From an uncultured Labedella sp. (GTDB lineage: Bacteria > Actinomycetota > Actinomycetes > Actinomycetales > Microbacteriaceae): DNA of 5,123 nucleotides. Below are positions 1-5,123 of the stretch, in pieces; position 1 is the first letter of the stretch, and each line of letters begins with the position of its first letter. The position numbers were made by a program, and so were the translations under genes. The stretch is from positions 1-5,123 of the forward strand of contig CAKTZW010000193.1 in NCBI GenBank assembly GCA_934636065.1. Direction: 5' to 3'. A model generated the notes under the pieces. That model searched no databases. It was given only the letters and a program-made list of their open reading frames with translations, and was not told where the DNA came from.

Positions 1-1146
1 TACATGGGCTGGGCGCTCGACGACCTCGTGACGTTCTTCGGCGGCCCGTCCATCCCCTGGTGGCTGTACGCGTTCGCGACCATGGCGATCGTCGCGGTCC
101 TCGGCTACCGCCACATCGACCTGAGCGCGCGGGTGCTCGGGGTCGCGCTCGCCCTCGAGATCCTCGTGGTCGTGGTGCTCGACGTGGTCGTCTTCGCGAC
201 GGGCGGCGCCGCGGGCCCCGCGGTCGAGACGTTCGACCCGGCGAACGTGTTCACGGGCGGGATCGGCGTCGCCGTGCTCTTCGCGCTCACGGGCTTCATC
301 GGCTTCGAGGCGACGGCGGTGTTCCGCGACGAGGCGCGGGATCCGGAGAAGACCATCCCGCGCGCCACCTACCTCGCCGTCATCATCATCGGTGTCTTCT
401 ACGCGGTCTCCTGCTGGGCGCTCATCACGGGCGTCGGCGCGGACGCGGCCGTGTCGACAGCCCAGAAGACGCTCGCGGGCGACGGGAACTTCCTCCTCGA
501 CACCGCGACGCAGTACCTCGGGCCCATCATGCGCGACGTCATCCAGGTGCTGCTCATCACGAGCCTCTTCGCGTGCGTGCTGTCCTTCCACAACGTGATC
601 GCGCGCTACCAGTTCACGCTCGCCCACAACGGGGCCCTCCCGGCTCGACTGGGGCACCGGCACGGCGCGCACCACTCGCCGTCGTTCTCCTCGATCGTGC
701 AGACGATCACCGCCGTCGTGATCCTCGCGGCCCTCGCGCTCTCGGGTCTCGACCCCCTCGTCGGCGTGTTCGGGTCGATGGCGGGCGTCGCGACCGTCGG
801 GATGGTGCTGCTCATGCTCACGACGTCGATCGCGGTGTTCGTGTTCTTCTCGCGGCGACGGGACATCGCGACCGGTCGCGTGTGGGGCGCTCGCGTCTTC
901 CCGATCCTCGCCGTCGTCGGACTCGCCTTCGCGATGTGGCTCGTGCTGTCCAACTTCACGCTCGTGACGGGCGGGAGCGTCGCCGTGAGCACGGTGCTCG
1001 CCCTCGTGCCCGTGGCGGCCATGGCGCTCGGTATCGTGTTGGGGAGGCGCTTCCCCCTCGACGCCGTCGAGGACGAGGGGGCCGCTGCGGCGGGCGTCAC
1101 CGCGACCGGTGCCACCACCGGCACGGCGCCGGGCGTCACCGACTGA
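1..1146 (+). CDS. APC-superfamily amino-acid permease, C-terminal part (5' truncated by window edge)
   Basis: This is an integral-membrane secondary transporter of the amino acid-polyamine-organocation (APC) superfamily, expected to carry an amino acid or related amine across the cytoplasmic membrane. The reading frame is open from base 1 (TAC) and ends at TGA 1144-1146, so about 381 residues are visible. With the first Met codon (4-6) as residue 1, I see about nine hydrophobic spans, near 19-34, 41-65, 86-104, 121-143, 176-196, 228-247, 253-282, 297-318 and 324-346. That fits the last three quarters of a 12-helix APC protein. Family landmarks are GFIGFEATAVFRDEARDP (97-114) followed by KTIPRA, the usual APC 'GFE...EEa.nP..tIPrA' signature, and the loop ARYQFTLAHNGALP (200-213). 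The cytoplasmic tail is short, acidic and then Ala/Thr/Gly-rich (354-380). The Met at position 4 is not the true start, because the N-terminal helices are missing. The substrate cannot be told from sequence. A GntR-type regulator gene follows in the same direction. Confidence 0.9.
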   Translation, partial: YMGWALDDLVTFFGGPSIPWWLYAFATMAIVAVLGYRHIDLSARVLGVALALEILVVVVLDVVVFATGGAAGPAVETFDPANVFTGGIGVAVLFALTGFIGFEATAVFRDEARDPEKTIPRATYLAVIIIGVFYAVSCWALITGVGADAAVSTAQKTLAGDGNFLLDTATQYLGPIMRDVIQVLLITSLFACVLSFHNVIARYQFTLAHNGALPARLGHRHGAHHSPSFSSIVQTITAVVILAALALSGLDPLVGVFGSMAGVATVGMVLLMLTTSIAVFVFFSRRRDIATGRVWGARVFPILAVVGLAFAMWLVLSNFTLVTGGSVAVSTVLALVPVAAMALGIVLGRRFPLDAVEDEGAAAAGVTATGATTGTAPGVTD

Positions 1147-1156
1147 GCGACCGCGA

Positions 1157-1184
1157 GCCCGGGTCGGCGCCGGCCGGCCCGGGC
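1157..1184 (+). terminator. GC-rich hairpin after the permease gene (probable intrinsic terminator or attenuator)
   Basis: Bases 1157-1168 (GCCCGGGTCGGC) pair with 1173-1184 (GCCGGCCCGGGC) around a 4-base loop (GCCG, 1169-1172). This gives a 12-bp stem with a single G-U wobble (T1164 with G1177). It starts 10 bases after the permease stop codon. No T tract follows, but actinobacterial terminators often lack one. As the structure lies between a co-oriented permease and regulator, it may end the permease transcript or only partly block read-through. It could also protect the upstream mRNA 3' end. Confidence 0.6.
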
Positions 1185-1238
1185 ACCGCACGACGCGAGA
1201 CGACACCGCACGACGCGAGACGACACGACGCGAGACGA
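1184..1238 (+). repeat. 20-bp tandem repeat, 2.75 copies, in the GntR gene leader
   Basis: The unit CACCGCACGACGCGAGACGA occurs exactly at 1184-1203 and again at 1204-1223. It is followed by a third, partial copy (the last 15 bases of the unit) at 1224-1238. The copies are identical where they overlap. The array shares its first base with the end of the upstream hairpin and runs into the Shine-Dalgarno sequence (1237-1243) of the GntR gene. It lies outside the coding frames. Such exact short arrays usually arise by replication slippage and may vary in copy number between strains. A role as repeated operator half-sites is possible but unsupported. Confidence 0.9.
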
Positions 1239-1243
1239 GGAGG
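1237..1243 (+). promoter_or_regulatory. Strong Shine-Dalgarno sequence deciding an ATC start
   Basis: GAGGAGG at 1237-1243 is a near-perfect match to the anti-Shine-Dalgarno sequence. It lies five bases (ACACC) before ATC at 1249-1251, which is the ideal spacing. No ATG, GTG or TTG stands in this frame between the permease stop (1146) and GTG 1330, so the site points to ATC 1249 as the initiation codon of the GntR gene. Confidence 0.7.
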
Positions 1244-1248
1244 ACACC

Positions 1249-1983
1249 ATCGACCTCTCGTCCCCGTCGCTCGGCGCGATCCGGCGCACCTCCGCCGTCG
1301 ACACCGTCCGCGCCCGCATCGCCCTCGCGGTGGAGCTCGGCATGCTCCTCCCCGGCCAGCGCCTTCCGTCGCCGGAGGAGACCGCCGTCGCGTTCGACGT
1401 CAGCGGCATGACCGTCCGGCGGGCCTACCGCGCCCTGAGCGACGAAGGCCTGCTCGTGCGCCGACGGGGCAACGCCGGCGGCACCTTCATCGCCGACGCC
1501 CCGGCACCCGGGGGTGTGGTGAACGGGGCGGCGGCGAACGCGTCGGCGGTCGCCGCGTACCGCGAGGACGCCGAGCGAGTGCATGCGCTCATCGACCAGC
1601 GCGCGGCTCTCGAGGCCGGACTCGCGGGCGTCGCCGCGTCAGCCCGCGACACGACCCGGTTCGCGCGCCTCGACGCCCTCGTCGGTGAGATGCGCAGCGT
1701 GCCGGACTGGGCCGGGTTCCGAGCGGCCGACACCGCGTTCCACGAGGAGCTCGCGGCCGCGGCCGGACTCGTGGGGGCGAGCGAGCTCCACCACCGCATC
1801 TCCCACGAGCTCTACGCCTACTTCATCCCCTATCGCATCGACTACCTGCGCGGGTCGAACGAGGAGCACGCCCTCCTCGTCGCGGCGCTCCGGGCCGGGG
1901 ACGGCGGGGCCGCGAGCCGACTCGCGTTCGACCACGTCGCCGAGCTGCACGACTCCATGTACGTGGGGCTGCACGCGGACTGA
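1249..1983 (+). CDS. GntR-family transcriptional regulator, FadR/FCD subfamily, with apparent ATC start
   Basis: This is a dimeric DNA-binding repressor or activator with an N-terminal GntR winged helix-turn-helix and a C-terminal all-helical FCD ligand domain (244 residues from ATC 1249). The wHTH spans about residues 14-82. It includes LLPGQRLPSPEE, then the recognition-helix region VSGMTVRRAYRAL and the wing LLVRRRGNAGGTFI. The FCD domain spans about 105-240, and D161, H165 (in DTAFH), H207 and H229 match the Asp/three-His metal site seen in many FCD proteins. Starting at the next possible codon, GTG 1330 (residue 28), would remove the first helix of the DNA-binding domain. ATC 1249 sits behind a strong Shine-Dalgarno and gives a normal-length protein. 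The effector is unknown; FCD proteins usually sense small carboxylates, and many regulate an adjacent transport or catabolic operon, so the upstream permease is a plausible target. The odd start could be a true rare start, a sequencing error for ATG, or a lost start codon. Family assignment is firm; the start is less so. Confidence 0.85.
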   Translation: MDLSSPSLGAIRRTSAVDTVRARIALAVELGMLLPGQRLPSPEETAVAFDVSGMTVRRAYRALSDEGLLVRRRGNAGGTFIADAPAPGGVVNGAAANASAVAAYREDAERVHALIDQRAALEAGLAGVAASARDTTRFARLDALVGEMRSVPDWAGFRAADTAFHEELAAAAGLVGASELHHRISHELYAYFIPYRIDYLRGSNEEHALLVAALRAGDGGAASRLAFDHVAELHDSMYVGLHAD

Positions 1984-2026
1984 GTCGAGCGGGATGCCCG
2001 AGCGCGGTGCCGGGGCGCGAACTCAC

Positions 2027-2377
2027 CTAGCGGGCGGAGAGCACGCAGAACTCGTTGCCCTCCGGGTCGGCGAGCACGACCCACGGATCGTCCGGCCCCT
2101 GGCCGACATCGGCGTGCGTCGCCCCCATCGCGAGCAACCGCTCGACCTCGGCGGCCTGGTCGTCCGGAACGAAGTCGAGGTGCAGTCGGTTCTTGACCGA
2201 CTTCGGCTCGGGCACCCGAACGAACAGGAGCGTCGCGCCGCCCTCGGGATTGCGGAGCTCGGGTTCGTCCTCGTCGTCCGGATCGAGGAACTCCCACCCG
2301 AGCGCCTCGGCCCACCAGCGGCTCAGCGCCACCTGATCACGGCAATCGACGACCACTTCTTCCCATCGGAGCGACAT
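2027..2377 (-). CDS. VOC-superfamily (glyoxalase-like domain) protein
   Basis: This is a 116-residue single-domain protein of the vicinal oxygen chelate fold, most like the Glyoxalase_6 type. Such proteins are dimeric and cytosolic and may be metal enzymes or binding proteins; many are annotated only as 'VOC family'. Typical features are the N-terminal strand and helix (WEEVVVDCRDQVALSRWWAEALGW, about residues 5-28), VPEPK at 55-59, KNRLHLD at 62-68, an LLAMGAT turn near 81-87, and the C-terminal DPEGNEFCVL at 104-113. H66 and E109 sit where VOC metal ligands are often found. Length is normal for one domain. ATG 2375-2377 is the chosen start: a TAACAT -10-like element six bases upstream and no good Shine-Dalgarno suggest a leaderless mRNA. 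The gene converges on the GntR gene with a 43-bp gap (1984-2026) in which I see only short stems. No specific substrate can be assigned. Confidence 0.88.
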   Translation of the reverse strand: MSLRWEEVVVDCRDQVALSRWWAEALGWEFLDPDDEDEPELRNPEGGATLLFVRVPEPKSVKNRLHLDFVPDDQAAEVERLLAMGATHADVGQGPDDPWVVLADPEGNEFCVLSAR

Positions 2378-2383
2378 ACCCGG

Positions 2384-2389
2384 ATGTTA
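2384..2389 (-). promoter_or_regulatory. Candidate -10 element for a leaderless VOC transcript
   Basis: Read on the minus strand, 2389-2384 is TAACAT, matching the actinobacterial TANNNT -10 consensus. Six bases (CCGGGT) separate it from the ATG at 2377, so transcription would begin at or next to the start codon. The sequence upstream of the ATG has no clear Shine-Dalgarno, which fits leaderless translation, common in actinobacteria. No convincing -35 is visible (GTGTGT at 2412-2407 for a 17-bp spacer). Confidence 0.4.
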
Positions 2390-2460
2390 GCGCCGACCCC
2401 GCGCTGACACACCCCGCGTCGTCGAAGTCGAGCTTGAGTGTCCCCACCCTCGGGACTGCC

Positions 2461-2550
2461 CGGCTCAGACGCCCGCAGGAGCACGCTCACGAGGAGCGCG
2501 ACGAGGACCGTGTTGAAGGTGAAGGCGATGAGGCTCTGGACGGAGACCGC
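2461..2550 (-). other. Displaced C-terminal coding segment of the membrane protein (other frame)
   Basis: In the frame whose codons include GCG at 2550-2548, the minus strand reads AVSVQSLIAFTFNTVLVALL and continues VSVLLRASEP. This is a fourth hydrophobic span with almost every codon ending in G or C. The same bases in the upstream gene's own frame give RSPSRASSPSPSTRSSSRSS, which looks non-coding. Joining the two frames by restoring one base (for example GTCGCG for GTGCG at 2552-2548) gives a continuous helix, ...YALVSLAV-AVSVQSLIAF. After about 2470 codon quality falls. This frame stays open to TGA 2325-2323, inside the VOC gene, so the true C-terminus is uncertain. Confidence 0.6.
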
Positions 2551-2933
2551 ACGGCGAGGGAGACGAGCGCGTACATCGTGACCGACGCCCCGGCCACCGC
2601 CCACCACACCGCTCCTCCCCCGTTGATCGACCACCAGATCCGGGCTCGCCGCCCCTCCGAAGGGCGGGTGGCGCGCAACCACAGCCTCAAGCGCTCGGCG
2701 TCCGCGCGGAGGAACGCCACGCACGCGAGGACCGCGAAGACGACGCAGAACGACGCCCAGCCGCAGAACAGCGCGAATCGCAGCACGTCCTGTTCCGACA
2801 GGTCCGGCCATCCTCCCGCGATGAGGAGCAGGAGCGGCAGGGCGAAGGCGATCGGAGCCCAGATGGCCATGCCGATCCAGGAGCGGGAGATGTCGGACGC
2901 GAGCACGGGATGATCACGTTCGGGCTTCGTCAT
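2487..2933 (-). CDS. Small multi-spanning membrane protein of unknown function, apparently frameshifted at the C-terminus
   Basis: I do not recognise this gene. From ATG 2931-2933 it encodes a short charged N-terminus (MTKPERDHPV), a hydrophobic span (IGMAIWAPIAFALPLLLLIAGG), a loop (WPDLSEQD), a second span (FALFCGWASFCVVFAVLACVAFL), a basic cytoplasmic stretch (RADAERLRLWLRATRPSEGRRAR) and a third span (INGGGAVWWAVAGASVTMYALVSLAV). The frame then becomes a Ser/Arg/Pro-rich string with poor third-position G/C and stops at TGA 2489-2487. At the same point a hydrophobic coding stretch appears in another frame, so the gene seems to have lost one base near 2540-2565. An in-frame GTG at 2957 would add eight residues. 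Neither start has a clear Shine-Dalgarno, and I prefer the ATG. The gene lies 54 bp downstream of the hydrolase stop on the same strand and could be co-transcribed. There is a faint resemblance to DUF1345-type membrane proteins, which I do not rely on. Confidence 0.6.
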   Translation of the reverse strand: MTKPERDHPVLASDISRSWIGMAIWAPIAFALPLLLLIAGGWPDLSEQDVLRFALFCGWASFCVVFAVLACVAFLRADAERLRLWLRATRPSEGRRARIWWSINGGGAVWWAVAGASVTMYALVSLAVRSPSRASSPSPSTRSSSRSS

Positions 2934-2987
2934 GGGGCCGGCGTAACGGCGGCGCACAGCGTCATGGCGGGGCCAGCGTGACGCGGG

Positions 2988-3860
2988 TCAGCCGGCCACG
3001 GTTCCGTCCCCGAAGAAGCCCGCGAACGCGCGCACGAGCTCGAGCGGCGCCTCGGCGACGTGGTGCCCGGAGTCGATGCCCCGACCGCGCACGTCGTCGG
3101 CCCAGTCGGCCCAGATCGCGAGCGGGTCGCCGTAGAGGCGTTCGAGGTCGTCGCGGAGCGACCACAGGACGAGGAGGGGCATGGAGACGCGGCGCCCGGC
3201 CGCGCGATCCGCCTCCTCGTCGGCCCGGTCGATCGTGAGTCCGGCCCGATAGTCCTCGAGCATCGCTCGCACGACGTCCGGATCGCGGATCGCCGCGAGC
3301 CACTCCGCGTGGTTCTCCTCCCCCATCCGGCCGGGGTCGCCGCCGTACCAGGCCTCCGGGTCCGCGAGGATCGCGCGCTCCGGCTTCTCCGGCTGGGCGA
3401 AGAAGAACCAGTGCCACCAGTCGGCGGCGAACTCGGCCGTGATGCGGCGGAGGTGCTCGCTGATCGGGAGGCAGTCGATGAGGCAGAGCCGATCCACCCG
3501 CTCCGGGTGGTCGAGGGCGAGCCGCAAGGCCACGTAGCTGCCGCGGTCGTGACCGGCGAGGGCGAAGCGCTCGTGACCGAGGGACGACATCACGGCGACC
3601 ATGTCGCTCGCGACGGCGCGTTTCGAGTGGGCCGAGTGATCGGGGGCGGGCGGCGGACCCACTGATCGCCCGTACCCGCGGAGGTCCGGACACACGACGG
3701 TGAAGCCGCGCTCCACGAGCTCCGGAGCGACCCGATGCCAGGTCGCGCTCGTCCGAGGATGGCCGTGAAGCAGCAGGACGGGCGGGCCCTCGCCGCCATG
3801 GCGCACCCGGATCCGCGCCTCCCCGGTGTCGATGATCGTCTCCGCGAAGCCGTCGAACAT
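2988..3860 (-). CDS. Alpha/beta hydrolase, haloacetate/fluoroacetate dehalogenase-like
   Basis: This is a cytosolic alpha/beta-fold hydrolase of 290 residues, close in length and layout to fluoroacetate dehalogenases and haloacetate dehalogenase H-1. The oxyanion-hole region is LHGHP (31-35). The nucleophile elbow is GHDRG with Asp105 instead of Ser, as in dehalogenases and epoxide hydrolases. The acid is D129 (LIDCLP) and the base H266 (DSGHH). The halide-pocket residues of fluoroacetate dehalogenase also appear to be present: H150 and W151 (WWHWFFFAQP) and Y204 (EDYRAG). However, the second carboxylate-binding Arg of that enzyme (Arg114, four residues after the nucleophile) is Tyr109 here, so the substrate may not be a haloacetate; an epoxide or ester is possible. 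The start ATG 3858-3860 is chosen because family homology begins at once (MFDGFAETIID). A GTG at 3920 would add 20 Cys/Pro-rich residues unlike the family. The next gene on this strand begins 54 bp downstream. Confidence 0.88.
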   Translation of the reverse strand: MFDGFAETIIDTGEARIRVRHGGEGPPVLLLHGHPRTSATWHRVAPELVERGFTVVCPDLRGYGRSVGPPPAPDHSAHSKRAVASDMVAVMSSLGHERFALAGHDRGSYVALRLALDHPERVDRLCLIDCLPISEHLRRITAEFAADWWHWFFFAQPEKPERAILADPEAWYGGDPGRMGEENHAEWLAAIRDPDVVRAMLEDYRAGLTIDRADEEADRAAGRRVSMPLLVLWSLRDDLERLYGDPLAIWADWADDVRGRGIDSGHHVAEAPLELVRAFAGFFGDGTVAG

Positions 3861-4093
3861 CGTTCCAGCATGCCGGGTTCGTGCGAGCGGCGCAGCAGGT
3901 GGACAGCACGACGGTTGCACGACGACGGCACGAGGTACGCAGCACGGCGTCCGCAGCAGGGCGGCAGTGCACCTTTCATCCTTCCGATGTACGCGACCCC
4001 GACCCCTTCACTCTCGCGACCGACGATCCAGGCGCACGCGCATTCGTAACGTGGAGCGACCGCTCGTCCCGAGGGCGGCGGAACGGAGCCACC
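3861..4093. promoter_or_regulatory. Divergent intergenic region between hydrolase and racemase genes
   Basis: These 233 bp separate the starts of two divergent genes and should hold promoters for both. For the racemase, TAACGT at 4047-4052 could be a -10 (TANNNT), but no good -35 lies 16-18 bp before it. GGAG at 4085-4088 is a Shine-Dalgarno five bases before the ATG. For the hydrolase I see no clear -10/-35 pair, and only a weak GGA lies just before its ATG. Near 3905-3935 the motif GCACGA recurs three times (GCACGACGG, GCACGACGACGG, GCACGAGG), a loose short repeat of unknown meaning. Confidence 0.35.
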
Positions 4094-5123
4094 ATGCACG
4101 ACGGATCGCGCCTCCTCATCGATGACGGAGCGGTCGCGCGCAATGTCGCGCGCATCGTGCGATCGACCGACACGCCCCTCATGGCCGTGCTGAAGGCGGA
4201 CGCCTTCGGGCACGGACCGCAAGCGGCCGTCGTGCTCGCGGCCGGTGCGAGCTGGATCGGCGTCACGTCCATTGAGGAGGCCATGCCGCTGCGCGCCCAC
4301 GGCGTGCGTGCGCCCCTCCTCAGCTGGCTCAACCCGGTCGACGCCGATTGGTCGAGCGCCATCGCCGCCGGGATCGACCTCGCGGTGCCCGGCACGCGTC
4401 ACCTCTTCGCGATCGCGGGTGCCGCCGTCGCCTCCGGCACGCCCGCACGCGTGCACCTCCACCTCGACGTCGGCATGTCCCGCGACGGCGCCGCTCCCGC
4501 CGAGTGGCGGCAGCTCATGTTCTTCGCCCGGCACTGGGAGGAGCGCGGGGCGATCCGCGTCGTCGGGGTCATGGCCCACCTGTCGTCGGCTCAGGACCCC
4601 GACGACGAGGAGAACGACATCGAACGCCTCCGCTTCCTCAACGGCTGCCGCATGGCCGTGCGCGCCGGACTCCGCCCGAGCGTCCGACATCTCGCGGCGA
4701 CGGCCGCCGCACTGTCCCGACCCGACACCCGCTTCGACCTCACGCGCGTCGGCGCCGGCCTCTTCGGGATCGACCCGGCGCACCGCTTCCCGCTCGAGGG
4801 GGCCATGACGCTCGACGCCCCGGTCGTCTCCGTGCGGGATGTGAAGGCCGGGACCGGCGTCGGCTACGGGCTGAGCCACCACACCGATCGCGACACGCGG
4901 CTCGCCCTCGTCCCGCTCGGCTACGGCGACGGGCTCCCGCGAGCCGCATCGCACCAGGCGAAGGTGACGATCCGCGGGGTACGGCGGCCGGTGGTCGGGC
5001 TCATCTCGATGGATCAGCTGGTCGTCGACGTGGGCGACGACGCCGTCGCCGAGGGCGAACGCGCCGTCGTCTTCGGTCCCGGGGGCTCGGGCGAACCGAC
5101 GGTGCGCGACTGGGCCGGATGGG
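4094..5123 (+). CDS. alr: Alanine racemase-family PLP enzyme (3' truncated by window edge)
   Basis: This is a fold-type III PLP enzyme expected to interconvert L- and D-alanine, or a similar amino acid, for peptidoglycan. The window shows 343 residues of an expected 360-380; the end lies outside. The start is ATG 4094 with GGAG at 4085-4088. The PLP lysine is K34 in AVLKADAFGHG (31-41) and the catalytic Tyr is Y258 in VGYGLSH. Other anchors are HLHLDVGMSRDG (121-132, with R130), VMAHLSSAQDPDD (159-171), H199, R218 in RVGAGLFGID, VPLGYGDGLPR (273-283) and GLISMDQLVVDVG (302-314, with M306 and D307). Compared with the textbook enzyme several usually conserved residues differ: the carbamylated Lys position is H123, the PLP-phosphate Tyr is F38, the HxANS motif reads HLAAT, and the Cys before Met-Asp is S305. 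The core catalytic pair is intact, so I expect activity, but it may belong to a divergent or secondary subgroup. It is divergent from the hydrolase gene. Confidence 0.87.
   Translation, partial: MHDGSRLLIDDGAVARNVARIVRSTDTPLMAVLKADAFGHGPQAAVVLAAGASWIGVTSIEEAMPLRAHGVRAPLLSWLNPVDADWSSAIAAGIDLAVPGTRHLFAIAGAAVASGTPARVHLHLDVGMSRDGAAPAEWRQLMFFARHWEERGAIRVVGVMAHLSSAQDPDDEENDIERLRFLNGCRMAVRAGLRPSVRHLAATAAALSRPDTRFDLTRVGAGLFGIDPAHRFPLEGAMTLDAPVVSVRDVKAGTGVGYGLSHHTDRDTRLALVPLGYGDGLPRAASHQAKVTIRGVRRPVVGLISMDQLVVDVGDDAVAEGERAVVFGPGGSGEPTVRDWAGW

Noticed and set aside
1106..1121. Perfect inverted repeat CCGGTG-CCAC-CACCGG
   Set aside because: It lies inside the permease coding sequence in a Thr/Gly/Ala-rich tail and is well explained by codon composition. 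The much longer hairpin after the stop codon is the better terminator.
606..1409. 267-codon minus-strand open frame opposite permease and regulator
   Set aside because: Ser/Thr/Arg/Ala-rich antisense shadow without any recognisable domain; it covers the hairpin and the repeat.
60..1688. Long plus-strand open frame (542 codons) overlapping the permease and the GntR gene
   Set aside because: The product is an Arg/Pro/Gly/His-rich string with no domain. It is a shadow frame of GC-rich coding DNA and spans the stop, hairpin and repeat between two real genes.
1984..2026. Possible bidirectional terminator between the converging GntR and VOC genes
   Set aside because: Only 4-bp stems are present (CGGG-ATG-CCCG at 1990-2000 and GCGC...GCGC at 2002-2018), too weak to call.
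3861..3920. 20-residue N-terminal extension of the hydrolase from GTG 3920
   Set aside because: The extension (MQPSCCPPAAPL...) resembles neither the family nor a signal peptide, and family similarity starts at the Met at 3860.
2962..3972. 336-codon minus-strand frame overlapping the hydrolase
   Set aside because: Arg/Pro/Ala-rich, offset by one frame from the well-supported alpha/beta hydrolase, and without its own motifs.
3590..4954. 454-codon minus-strand open frame opposite the racemase gene
   Set aside because: The composition is Glu/Gly/Val/Arg-rich and low in motifs, as expected for the antisense mirror of a high-GC gene. The opposite strand carries a clear PLP racemase, and this frame also overlaps the hydrolase N-terminus out of frame.
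1..5123. CRISPR arrays, tRNA or rRNA genes, insertion sequences, prophage or defence-system genes
   Set aside because: I looked for spaced repeats, tRNA-like cloverleaf arms, transposase motifs with terminal inverted repeats, and nuclease or toxin motifs, and saw none that could be supported.

Overview
The window is very GC-rich, and its real genes show strong G/C preference at third codon positions. Together with the gene types this points to a high-GC actinobacterium. A member of Microbacteriaceae or a related Micrococcales family is my best inference; no rRNA or other marker gene is present to prove it.

Layout. (1) Positions 1-1146 (+) hold the C-terminal part of an APC-superfamily amino-acid permease whose start lies upstream of the window. 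(2) Positions 1147-1248 hold a strong 12-bp-stem hairpin, a 20-bp tandem repeat of 2.75 copies, and a Shine-Dalgarno sequence. (3) Positions 1249-1983 (+) hold a FadR/FCD-type GntR regulator whose only plausible start is a non-canonical ATC. (4) On the minus strand, read from right to left, are an alpha/beta hydrolase of the haloacetate/fluoroacetate dehalogenase-like group (3860-2988), a small multi-spanning membrane protein with an apparent C-terminal frameshift (2933 to about 2461), and a VOC/glyoxalase-like protein (2377-2027), which converges on the GntR gene. (5) A 233-bp divergent intergenic region leads to an alanine racemase-family gene (4094 to beyond 5123, +) that runs off the right edge.

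How the genes may work together. The permease and the GntR-type regulator are co-oriented with 102 bp between them, so the regulator is a reasonable candidate to control the permease and its unseen upstream partners; this is inference. The minus-strand genes look like ordinary accessory metabolic genes. The hydrolase and membrane-protein genes are close enough to share a transcript, whereas the VOC gene appears to have its own leaderless-type promoter. The racemase is divergent and need not be related to the others.

I did not find a recognisable new multi-gene system. The most interesting points are local: the ATC start behind a strong Shine-Dalgarno, the hairpin fused to a tandem repeat just upstream of it, the frameshift in the membrane protein gene, and several substitutions at normally conserved alanine racemase positions.
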